Source: an uncultured Pseudomonadota bacterium
Lineage (GTDB): Bacteria; Pseudomonadota; Gammaproteobacteria; Burkholderiales; Eutrophovitaceae
DNA: 10,431 nt
NCBI GenBank assembly: GCA_913057845.1
Contig: CAJXPC010000035.1
Location: 1-10,431, forward strand
Reading direction: 5' to 3'
Part shown: piece by piece, positions 1 to 6,206 of the stretch
Layout of the letters: each line of letters begins with the position of its first letter
How positions within the stretch are numbered: position 1 is the stretch's first letter
Made by a program: the position numbers and the translations under genes
Notes under the pieces: model-generated
What the model saw: the letters and a program-made list of their open reading frames with translations, nothing else
What the model was told of the DNA's origin: nothing
Database searches by the model: none

Positions 1-1
1 A

Positions 2-745
2 GTCGAGAAAGAGGAAGTGCGATCAATGATTGCCTTCGAAATGAAGCAACTTGAGCGTCAGGAGAAATTGCGGGAGCACGGTATGGGCCGTGCTGATCAA
101 TATGATGAGGCTCTGCACAAGCTCGAATTGGCTAAGGCGCATCTGATGACGTTGGATCAGAAATCAAAAAAAGTGCTGGCCGGTTTATTGGGTGATCCAC
201 AGTTGAGCCCAGAGAAACATCCTAAATATTTAGAGGCGATGGCGAGCTTTGACAAAGCTGACTTAGGTATAAAAGATTCATTTGTGTATGCGCCGGTCAG
301 TGGCATTGTGAGCAATATGAAGCTCCAAGCCGGAGAGTATGTGAATCGTGGGACATCGATTTTTAGCATTATCTCGAGTGATCGTTTATGGATTGAAGCT
401 AATTTCAAGGAGACACAGCTTACTTGGATGGAAGTGGGTCAAAAAGTCGAGATTAGCTTAGACGCCTACCCTAACGTTCAATGGGCGGGCTTTGTCTCTA
501 CTATTGCGCCAGCTACTGGTGCTGAGTTCGCGATCCTACCCCCGCAAAACGCGACAGGAAACTGGGTGAAGGTTGTGCAGCGACTCCCAGTTCATATTGT
601 CGTGGAGCAGCCCGATGGCTATCCACCACTGCGAGCAGGAATGACGGTTACTGTTGGTGTGAGCACTGGTGTTAGCAGAGGGTTGCCCGGACCAATAGAC
701 CGACTCGTGACTCGGGGGTGGTTACCTGATTTTTTAAAACCTTAA
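2..745 (+). CDS. emrA: EmrA/HlyD-type membrane fusion protein of a drug efflux pump (5' partial)
   Basis: Periplasmic adaptor subunit that links an inner-membrane MFS pump to an outer-membrane channel. The frame is open to the left edge, so about 247 C-terminal residues are present. The missing part would be the N-terminal membrane anchor, the first half of the lipoyl (barrel-sandwich) domain and the first coiled-coil helix; I infer this from the usual family length of about 350-400 residues. Visible parts, in order, are a charged helical coiled-coil segment over the first ~90 residues, the second lipoyl half (VYAPVSGIVSNMKLQAGEYV), a beta-barrel segment starting LWIEANFKETQL, and the EmrA hallmark ATGNWVKVVQRLPVHI. 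The GTG at 17 and ATG at 26 lie inside the coiled coil and are not real starts. The stop is 29 nt before the emrB-like gene, which fits an emrAB operon. Family assignment is secure; the exported substrates are unknown. Confidence 0.93.
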   Translation, partial: VEKEEVRSMIAFEMKQLERQEKLREHGMGRADQYDEALHKLELAKAHLMTLDQKSKKVLAGLLGDPQLSPEKHPKYLEAMASFDKADLGIKDSFVYAPVSGIVSNMKLQAGEYVNRGTSIFSIISSDRLWIEANFKETQLTWMEVGQKVEISLDAYPNVQWAGFVSTIAPATGAEFAILPPQNATGNWVKVVQRLPVHIVVEQPDGYPPLRAGMTVTVGVSTGVSRGLPGPIDRLVTRGWLPDFLKP

Positions 746-774
746 ATTTTTTCTGAATCTAAGTTATTAGGGTA

Positions 775-2343
775 ATGGCGGAAGTTGAAAACACTGTTAA
801 TCGAGGAGCTGAACATCCATATTTAATTAGCATGTCTGTCGTGCTTGCCTCCTTGTTGTATTCAATCGATTGGACGATTGCAGTAGTCGCTTTGCCGCAT
901 ATGCAAGGTGCGTTCTCGGCAACCCAAGATCAAATTAGTTGGGTGATTACTTCTTATATTGTCGCGTCAGCAATCATGATTCCTCTGGCGGGGTGGTTGA
1001 GTAATCGCTTTGGAAGAAAAAGGGTTTATGTTTTAGCTGTTGCCGGATTCGTTTTGTCTTCGATCGTCTGTGGTTCGGTCAGTACGCTCACTTTCGAGGT
1101 TATTGCTCGTATTGCTCAAGGTATGTGTGGAGCCTTTTTGGTACCGTTGTCGCTAGCAATTATGCTTGATGCTTTTCCTGAAGAAGAGCACCCCAAAGCA
1201 ATGGCTATCTGGGGTATTGGTTGGGCAGGGTCCTTTATCGGACCTATTCTTGGGGGAGTACTCACTGAATATTTGTCGTGGAGATATATATTTTTTATTA
1301 ACATTCCATTTGGCATAGCAGCGCTGATTGGTTGCCTGTTATTTTTACCTAAAGATGTTCCCAGAAAAATAAAGGACAAGTTAGATTGGTTTGGGTTTCT
1401 GACATTGGCGATTGGTATTGCATCGCTCCAGATGATGCTGGACCGAGGTCAGCGTCTCGATTGGTTTGAGTCGGGTGAAATAATTTTCGAGGGCTGTCTT
1501 GCATTGGTCGCGTTATATATGTTTAACGCACATGTAATAATGAAAAAAAACCCGTTTCTAGACCCGAAATTATTTCTCGAAAGAAACTTTTTTCTGGCAT
1601 TAGTTCTGGTTGCCTTTTACGGTTTATTGACAGTGCCGCCAATGGTTCTCCTCCCGGCTTTTCTCGAGGGACTCATTGGGTATGAGATCGTTGACGTCGG
1701 GTTTCTCCAGTCGTCTAGAGGGATTGGGGTTCTTTTAGCTATGTTTATCAGTAACCGCATCGCGGGTATTGTTAATGTGCGTATTCAGATAGCGTTTGGT
1801 TTGACTTGTCTGGGCACATCATCTCTCACCATTGCTTTTTGGACTAGTGACGTCGGTGTGTGGCCAATTCTGTGGACTGGTTTTGTCAGTGGTATCGGAT
1901 CAGGTATTTTGATGGTGCCGGCACAGCTTGTGGCATTCTCTCGAGTGGTCGCGGCTAAAAGAAATGAGGGGGCAGCAGTGTTTAATTTGATTCGTACGAT
2001 GTTTAGCAGTGTTGGTGTTTCCTTGATGCTCGCGATTTTTATATACGCAGGTGCTACTGGAAGGTCAGAGCTAGTAGAGCACGTTAATGTATTCAATGAT
2101 GCTTTGACTAATACGCCGGTCGCTAGCGAAGGATATTCACTCGAGACATTAAATTCGCTGGCTGTATTGGAGAAGGAAGTGGATAGGCAGTCTCAATTAC
2201 AAGGGTATATCGCGAGCTTTTTCGTGCTTGCCATAGCTTCGTTCATGGCGATTCCCATAGTTTTTCTGATACGCAGAGTAGATATTAAGAGGCGAGGCAC
2301 AAGAAAGGGCTCTAGCCAAGGCCCTCCCGTTGGTGCTGAATAG
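775..2343 (+). CDS. emrB: EmrB/QacA-type MFS multidrug efflux transporter (DHA2, 14 TM)
   Basis: Inner-membrane proton-driven drug exporter, expected to work with the adaptor encoded just upstream. The protein has 522 residues, close to E. coli EmrB. Seen directly: repeated hydrophobic segments consistent with 14 helices, a TM1 acidic residue (D32 in SIDWTIAVVALP), MFS motif A at residues 73-83 (GWLSNRFGRKR), and the exporter-specific motif C at about 149-161 (GIGWAGSFIGPILGG region) followed by WRYIFFINIPFGI, a strong DHA2/EmrB signature. The tail after the last helix is short, basic and hydrophilic. The ATG at 775 is preceded only by a weak Shine-Dalgarno-like TTAGGG that sits very close. 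No better in-frame start is seen, and the N-terminal length suits the family. The 29-nt gap to emrA suggests co-transcription or coupling. The substrate cannot be predicted from sequence. Confidence 0.95.
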   Translation: MAEVENTVNRGAEHPYLISMSVVLASLLYSIDWTIAVVALPHMQGAFSATQDQISWVITSYIVASAIMIPLAGWLSNRFGRKRVYVLAVAGFVLSSIVCGSVSTLTFEVIARIAQGMCGAFLVPLSLAIMLDAFPEEEHPKAMAIWGIGWAGSFIGPILGGVLTEYLSWRYIFFINIPFGIAALIGCLLFLPKDVPRKIKDKLDWFGFLTLAIGIASLQMMLDRGQRLDWFESGEIIFEGCLALVALYMFNAHVIMKKNPFLDPKLFLERNFFLALVLVAFYGLLTVPPMVLLPAFLEGLIGYEIVDVGFLQSSRGIGVLLAMFISNRIAGIVNVRIQIAFGLTCLGTSSLTIAFWTSDVGVWPILWTGFVSGIGSGILMVPAQLVAFSRVVAAKRNEGAAVFNLIRTMFSSVGVSLMLAIFIYAGATGRSELVEHVNVFNDALTNTPVASEGYSLETLNSLAVLEKEVDRQSQLQGYIASFFVLAIASFMAIPIVFLIRRVDIKRRGTRKGSSQGPPVGAE

Positions 2344-2379
2344 AGCTTCATATTTTTGTAACTAATTTAGGACGTATCT

Positions 2380-3243
2380 ATGACCATTGAAAAAATAAAG
2401 AGGGCACGACGCAGCCTATTGTTCGTACCCGGCCTCCGCCCAGACATGTTTCTAAAGGCGCTGAGTGAATCCGCGGATATTGTTTGCATCGACTTAGAAG
2501 ATGCAGTGGCACTGCACAGGAAGGATGAATCTAGAGAACTCACGATGGATTTATTCTCAAAAAAATATGAAAGCTCATCGGAGACAATGGTTCGAATAAA
2601 TCCCATTACGACTCGGCATGGGTTGAGTGATTTAGATTCCTTGTTTGATTTAAAGTACCCCCCGGACGCTTTAATGTTACCCAAGATTAAATCTGCAAAC
2701 GAAATTCGTATTCTTGACGATTTGCTCTCCACTGAAAACACCAGGCATTTGAGTTTTTGCGTGATCATTGAGACGAATGCAGCATTAGAGTATGCGCTTG
2801 AGATCGCACGCTCGTGCTCGCGTGTCACCTCTCTAATTTTAGGCGGGGTAGATATGTCAGCAGATCTTAGGTGTAAGAGAGATTGGCAATCACTACTCTA
2901 CACTCGGTCGCGTTTGGTTCATGCTGCGGCAAGTGCCGGTATTGATTTACTCGATGTGCCGTACTTAGATTTGATGGATAGTGATGGGTTAGAACGGGAA
3001 ACCACATCAAGTAGAGATCTCGGTTTTACCGGCCGAGCAGCCATTCACCCAAAGCAGCTCCCCGTCATTAATCAACTTTTCACACCTTCTCAAGATGACA
3101 TTGATCGAGCGCGGAAAGTGTGTGAGGCATTTGAGAGCAGTGATACTGGTTTGGTGGTTATAGATGGTGAATTGATTGAGCTACCTGTTGTGCGCTCTAT
3201 GTACCGAATATTAGCTATTGCTCAGATGATTGAGGCGTCCTAA
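2380..3243 (+). CDS. HpcH/HpaI/CitE-type CoA-ester lyase (citramalyl- or malyl-CoA lyase-like)
   Basis: Member of the CitE/CoA-ester lyase TIM-barrel family, which cleaves beta-hydroxyacyl-CoA thioesters such as malyl-CoA or citramalyl-CoA using Mg2+. The 287 residues match the single-domain CitE-like group. Visible motifs: RRSLLFVPGLRPDMFLKAL at about 10-28 with the following DLEDAV (38-43), RINP with R72 expected to contact the substrate carboxylate, E131 in VIIET and D158 in LGGVDMSADL as the likely Mg2+ ligands, and the C-terminal GRAAIHPKQL signature. The ATG at 2380 has a reasonable Shine-Dalgarno (TTAGGA, 2367-2372). The gene follows emrB by 36 nt on the same strand and may share its transcript, although a metabolic link to drug efflux is not obvious. 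No citrate lyase alpha or gamma subunit gene is nearby, so a stand-alone lyase is more likely than true CitE. The exact substrate is not known. Confidence 0.9.
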   Translation: MTIEKIKRARRSLLFVPGLRPDMFLKALSESADIVCIDLEDAVALHRKDESRELTMDLFSKKYESSSETMVRINPITTRHGLSDLDSLFDLKYPPDALMLPKIKSANEIRILDDLLSTENTRHLSFCVIIETNAALEYALEIARSCSRVTSLILGGVDMSADLRCKRDWQSLLYTRSRLVHAAASAGIDLLDVPYLDLMDSDGLERETTSSRDLGFTGRAAIHPKQLPVINQLFTPSQDDIDRARKVCEAFESSDTGLVVIDGELIELPVVRSMYRILAIAQMIEAS

Positions 3244-3266
3244 AGGTTAGAAGCGTTAGGCGCTAG

Positions 3267-4265
3267 TCAGTGGAGCCCAAATTCCTCAGCGATGAGTTCG
3301 TATGATTTGATGCGGGTACCATAGTCTCCCGTGATTGTAAGGATCATCAGCTCATCGGCCTGAAAGTCGTTCTTGATTTCAGATAATTGCTGTTTGACAC
3401 TTTCAGGCGTGCCCAAAACAATTCGGCTACGCTCTCTTTGGATAATTTGTTGTTCTTGCTCTGAGTATGGCCACTGTGTAGCTTCTGCGCTGGGAAGTAT
3501 TTCCCCTTCTTTCCCCGTTGCCATCATGACGCGCCTGTGGTCTATTGATGAGGCAAGATATTCAGCCTCTTCATGAGACTCTGCGCAAATAACGAAAATG
3601 CAAACCATCGAAGTTGGTTGTGTCTCGAGAAAGGATGGGGAAAACGTTGCACGATATTGTCGGCTTACGGCATTGCCACCAAATGGATTAATAAAATGGG
3701 CAAAAGCAAAGCGAACCCCGAGGTGTGCAGCAAGAGCGCTGCTATAGTCGGAAGACCCGAGTAACCAGATTTCGGGGCAGGTGTCACCTTGCGGCATTGC
3801 TTTGACTGAATTGAATGGATGGTCTTCACCTAACTCGTCGCGGAGCCAGCCAACAAGATCAACTACTTGCTTGGGAAATTCATTTATGGAATAGAGGGAG
3901 TTTTCATTGATTGCTTTTGCCGTTAGCATGTCACCGCCTGGCGCGCGACCAATGCCAAGATCGATGCGGCCAGGGCATAAAGCCTCCTGCATGCGAAACA
4001 TTTCAGCAATTTTAGCTGCACTGTAGTAAGGAAGTAAAACTGCGCCAGTCCCAATCCGAATACGTTTGGTTTGCTGCCCAATCGCTGTGAGTAGTATCTC
4101 TGGACATGAGCTGGCTAGTCCTCTCATGTTGTGATGCTCTGCTAGCCAGTAACGATAAAACCCAAGTTCGTCGGCTATTTTCGCTAAATTAACAGTTTCG
4201 GTAATCGCTGTATTGGGGGAGTGCCCTTTTATAATCGGGCTTTGGTCAAGGATGGATAGTTTCAC
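3267..4265 (-). CDS. LLM-class flavin-dependent oxidoreductase (MsnO8/YhbW-like, group 1)
   Basis: Cytoplasmic TIM-barrel protein of the bacterial luciferase-like monooxygenase superfamily. Such proteins use reduced flavin to oxidise small organic substrates; for this subgroup the substrate is generally unknown. The 332 residues fit full length. The N-terminus LSILDQSPI, then RYWLAEHHNM, IRIGTGAVLLPYYSAAKIAE and GRIDLGIGRAPGGD are hallmarks of the group that includes E. coli YhbW and MsnO8-annotated proteins. The start is a GTG (reverse complement of 4263-4265). An in-frame stop (4287-4289) lies only seven codons upstream and no ATG falls between, so this start is nearly forced. The Shine-Dalgarno is weak. 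The gene converges on the CoA-ester lyase with only 23 nt between stop codons and no clear terminator there. Confidence 0.93.
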   Translation of the reverse strand: MKLSILDQSPIIKGHSPNTAITETVNLAKIADELGFYRYWLAEHHNMRGLASSCPEILLTAIGQQTKRIRIGTGAVLLPYYSAAKIAEMFRMQEALCPGRIDLGIGRAPGGDMLTAKAINENSLYSINEFPKQVVDLVGWLRDELGEDHPFNSVKAMPQGDTCPEIWLLGSSDYSSALAAHLGVRFAFAHFINPFGGNAVSRQYRATFSPSFLETQPTSMVCIFVICAESHEEAEYLASSIDHRRVMMATGKEGEILPSAEATQWPYSEQEQQIIQRERSRIVLGTPESVKQQLSEIKNDFQADELMILTITGDYGTRIKSYELIAEEFGLH

Positions 4266-4399
4266 TGGTCTTGTAATGTCGGTCAGTTAGCGAGTTTTTA
4301 ATTGCCGGCACGTTCATACGCGTTTATTTGATCATTGATCTGGCGTTGAATTGTGTGGGGTCCAAAAATATGAACTCTATTACCTATCGGAAATACTTT

Positions 4400-4428
4400 G
4401 AGCAGTCCAGATATAATCTGGACTGCTC
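4400..4428 (-). terminator. Perfect 13-bp hairpin downstream of the fasciclin gene
   Basis: Two exact inverted 13-nt arms (4400-4412 and 4416-4428, arm GAGCAGTCCAGAT) flank a 3-nt loop. It starts 22 nt past the fasciclin stop codon on the minus strand. Placement suggests a transcription terminator or an mRNA 3'-end stabiliser for that gene. No U-run follows the stem on either strand, so it is not a canonical intrinsic terminator. It could instead be a protein-binding dyad upstream of the flavin oxidoreductase gene. Confidence 0.45.
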
Positions 4429-4450
4429 GCTATCGAAACAGTATTTCAGA

Positions 4451-5071
4451 TCACGGAGCTTCAAAAAAAGTATTGCTTTTCACGAAAGCGGCTACTTCGT
4501 TCATGGTTCTCAAACAGCAAGAAGTGAGCAGGTAGTCCTCTTGTTGTTGGACGTTAAGGCGATAGTCAGATGTGCTCGGCTGCACGAACATCACACAGTC
4601 GACAGGAACTATTTTATTATCTCCAACCATGATTGGCTCGCTTTGAATGACCATGTCTTTAACCCACAAGTTTTTCTCTTGTTCGATTCTGACTTGGTCA
4701 CCGTTAATGTTGGTGGTCATGAGGTAGTCACCTTCCTCCATGTTGTTTGCTGTGCCTATAAAGTAGTGGCTTTTAATCAATTTAATCAGTGGTTCTCTAT
4801 TTTCAGCAAATCGTAGTGCCGCATTCATGGCTTGAGGCATCGTGTCGAAGGCATCGTTAGTCGGGATGTATACGGTGGCATTGATCATGGTTTTCCCATT
4901 GAATAAATATTCGACATTCGCGCCTTCAACCATTACTGCAAACGTAGAGAATCTATCGTCATTCGTGATGACGTCCCATAGCGTTTTTTTGTGATGATCG
5001 GCTAGAGCTTGCTGGGGTGCTAGGGCACCGAGTGCAAATGCCAACATAATTTGAATTAAGTTGATTTTCAT
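4451..5071 (-). CDS. Exported fasciclin (FAS1) domain protein
   Basis: Predicted secreted or periplasmic protein with one FAS1 domain, a fold linked in general to adhesion or matrix interactions; the role here is unknown. The N-terminus is a clear signal peptide: K2, a hydrophobic core at about 5-18, and an Ala-Leu-Ala cleavage site near residue 24, leaving a mature start DHHKK. The FAS1 domain covers about residues 29-165. It shows the first conserved box as TVYIPTNDAFDTMP, the central LIKSHYFIG equivalent to the usual YHV region, the GDYLMTTNINGDQVRI strand, and the closing NKIVPVDCVMFVQP box. About 40 residues follow the domain, containing adjacent cysteines C185-C186, with C159 inside the last box. 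The ATG at 5071 has a good Shine-Dalgarno: GGAG, reverse complement of 5078-5081, with a 6-nt spacer. An in-frame plus-strand reading (4328-4816) is only its shadow. Confidence 0.9.
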   Translation of the reverse strand: MKINLIQIMLAFALGALAPQQALADHHKKTLWDVITNDDRFSTFAVMVEGANVEYLFNGKTMINATVYIPTNDAFDTMPQAMNAALRFAENREPLIKLIKSHYFIGTANNMEEGDYLMTTNINGDQVRIEQEKNLWVKDMVIQSEPIMVGDNKIVPVDCVMFVQPSTSDYRLNVQQQEDYLLTSCCLRTMNEVAAFVKSNTFFEAP

Positions 5072-5387
5072 TTTCTTCTCCGTCTTGAGTTTTTAGTTTA
5101 GGTTCACTTTAACCGTAATATTAATCTCTATATTTCTGCTTAAATCTAACAAATACAGTTGTTGAATTTGATGCTTACTTTAAATATTTTACGTTAAGTC
5201 ATGTATATAAGTTTTTAAATTGATATTTTCTTTACATATTTGGGTTGTTTGTTACTTAATTGTATTTAGGCGGTAAGCAATTCGACTCGCGGATATCAAT
5301 GATATTCTTAATCTTACAGGTAAACTGTATCAGGGTCGCTACGCACACTCACCTTAAAAAGTCAGTAAAATCATGGAAAACTAAACT
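5072..5387. other. AT-rich divergent intergenic region
   Basis: About 316 nt without a convincing gene, between the divergently transcribed fasciclin (minus) and VOC (plus) genes. It must hold the promoters for both. It is much richer in A and T than its surroundings, especially 5100-5270. I could not pick a -35/-10 pair with correct spacing on either strand with confidence. A short dyad, ATATCA-a-TGATAT (5293-5305), lies about 80 nt before the VOC gene and could be an operator. No RNA gene or riboswitch fold is recognised. Confidence 0.6.
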
Positions 5388-5816
5388 ATGGAGAGTAAAG
5401 TGAGCAATATATTTCACTGTGCTGTGGAGGCAGGTGATCTTGCGGAGACAGTTAAATTTTATACGGAGATTCTGTTCTGTGAGACTGATAATTCTGAAGA
5501 AGGTAAATGGGTAGATATAAATTTTTGGGGTAATGAGTTAACTCTCCATTCATCGACCCCCAGGACGAGTATGCATGGAGAGCGTCACAACGTAGAGATG
5601 GGGGCTGTCGCTGTTCCGCATTTCGGTGTGCATCTCGAGCGGGACGTCTTTGAGAAAGTCAAAGAAAGCGTTATAAATACTGTGGGATTTTTAGACGAGC
5701 CTTATATTCGTTTTGGTGGTACGGAGTACGAGCAGCAAACGTTTTTTGTTATGGATCCCAACTACAACGTGCTTGAAATTAAGTCATTAGCGAAAACGCC
5801 ACCACCGTCTGAGTGA
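5388..5816 (+). CDS. VOC-family (glyoxalase/extradiol dioxygenase-like) metalloprotein
   Basis: Small vicinal-oxygen-chelate fold protein of 142 residues made of two beta-alpha-beta-beta-beta modules. Such proteins bind a divalent metal and act as glyoxalases, dioxygenases or resistance proteins; the reaction here cannot be assigned. Likely metal ligands, by position in the fold, are H10 (IFHCAVEAGD), H78 (VPHFGVH) and E130 (NVLEIKS). The C-terminal pattern FFVMDPNYNVLEIKS matches the usual DPxGNxLEFK motif. The start is ambiguous. The ATG at 5388 is taken here, but a GTG at 5400 in the same frame is preceded by GGAGAG (5390-5395) at good spacing, and it would give the family-typical N-terminus SNIFHCAVE. 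The gene stands alone: the preceding gene is divergent and the next gene lies on the other strand. Confidence 0.88.
   Translation: MESKVSNIFHCAVEAGDLAETVKFYTEILFCETDNSEEGKWVDINFWGNELTLHSSTPRTSMHGERHNVEMGAVAVPHFGVHLERDVFEKVKESVINTVGFLDEPYIRFGGTEYEQQTFFVMDPNYNVLEIKSLAKTPPPSE
5390..5395 (+). promoter_or_regulatory. Shine-Dalgarno that favours a GTG start for the VOC gene
   Basis: GGAGAG lies just upstream of the in-frame GTG at 5400 and overlaps the ATG at 5388. The spacing suits initiation at the GTG, which would shorten the protein by four residues. The ATG itself has only a weak GGAA (5375-5378) upstream. Confidence 0.4.
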
Positions 5817-5858
5817 TCAAGGTGTTGCTGATTCGGGTGCCTTTTGGTTGTGGTGCCG

Positions 5859-5884
5859 GCCATGAGGATCGTCAGCCTCGTGGC
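5859..5884. terminator. GC-rich hairpin between converging VOC and DUF3460-like genes
   Basis: Arms 5859-5867 and 5876-5884 can form a 9-bp stem (one G-U wobble) around an 8-nt loop. It lies in the 122-nt gap where two genes converge, about 42 nt past the VOC stop. No T-run follows on either strand, so a terminator role is inferred from position only. The gap is noticeably more GC-rich than neighbouring spacers. Confidence 0.3.
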
Positions 5885-5938
5885 GACGCGCATTCCTCAG
5901 TATTGTGAGTTTGCCGAGCTGCGCAGCATGAATCGATG

Positions 5939-6124
5939 TTAGTAATATTCGTAGGGTTTTTTAGTGACGTTGGATTTTTCTAGATCAGATCGTTCCGTCA
6001 GGTCTTGTTCTCTATCCCACCAAATGCTTCTTGCTTTCAGCTGTTTTTCTCGCAGCTCAGGATTTTTTTTGAATAATGACTTTATGAACGTCGTTGTGTC
6101 CGATTCGTAAGGTTTTTTTGGCAT
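5939..6124 (-). CDS. DUF3460-like small protein of unknown function
   Basis: A 61-residue protein that resembles the DUF3460 family, short proteins of unknown function that I recall mainly from Burkholderiales/Betaproteobacteria. The match is by pattern: an N-terminal KPYESDTTTFIKSL, a central PELREKQLKARSIWWD with the conserved Trp pair (family form like GRALLWDK), and a C-terminal KKPYEYY. No signal peptide or membrane segment is seen; it is charged and probably cytosolic. The frame can be extended to an ATG at 6184, giving 81 residues and an AGGG-like Shine-Dalgarno. I prefer the internal ATG at 6124 because the family starts about there, the extra 20 residues look unlike the domain, and the longer form would leave only 22 nt to the divergent peptidase gene. 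Function is unknown; the start is moderately sure. Confidence 0.75.
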   Translation of the reverse strand: MPKKPYESDTTTFIKSLFKKNPELREKQLKARSIWWDREQDLTERSDLEKSNVTKKPYEYY

Positions 6125-6138
6125 AGTGGTTGAGATTT

Positions 6139-6168
6139 TTGACCTTAAGTTCTTAATTATTATTAAGA
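6139..6168 (+). promoter_or_regulatory. Candidate promoter with overlapping inverted repeat for the oligopeptidase gene
   Basis: TTGACC (6139-6144) and TATTAA (6161-6166) form a sigma70-like pair with 16-bp spacing upstream of the peptidase ATG at 6207. A perfect 7-bp inverted repeat (TCTTAAT/ATTAAGA, 6151-6168, 4-nt spacer) overlaps the -10, where a repressor could bind. This is read by eye from an AT-rich spacer, so chance matches are likely. Confidence 0.3.
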
Positions 6169-6206
6169 CCTTATTATAAGACATGTTTGCCCTGTTGTGA
6201 GTTGCT

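Noticed and set aside
2306..2325. AGGGC/GCCCT hairpin near the end of emrB as a terminator
   Set aside because: The stem has only 5 bp, lies inside the coding region and has no T-run; the next gene follows at operon-like spacing.
2367..2828. 153-residue minus-strand ORF inside the CoA-ester lyase gene
   Set aside because: The plus-strand frame carries clear CitE motifs; the antisense frame has low-complexity serine-rich sequence typical of a shadow.
3250..3265. Hairpin between the converging lyase and oxidoreductase genes
   Set aside because: It is only a 4-bp AGCG/CGCT stem with no U-tract, so not distinguishable from chance.
4328..4816. 162-residue plus-strand ORF opposite the fasciclin gene
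   Set aside because: It overlaps a well-supported secreted FAS1 gene, crosses the hairpin, and its translation shows no family pattern.
5862..5942. 26-codon ORF in the GC-rich spacer
   Set aside because: No Shine-Dalgarno, no recognisable motif, and it overlaps the end of the neighbouring gene; kept only as part of the spacer observation.
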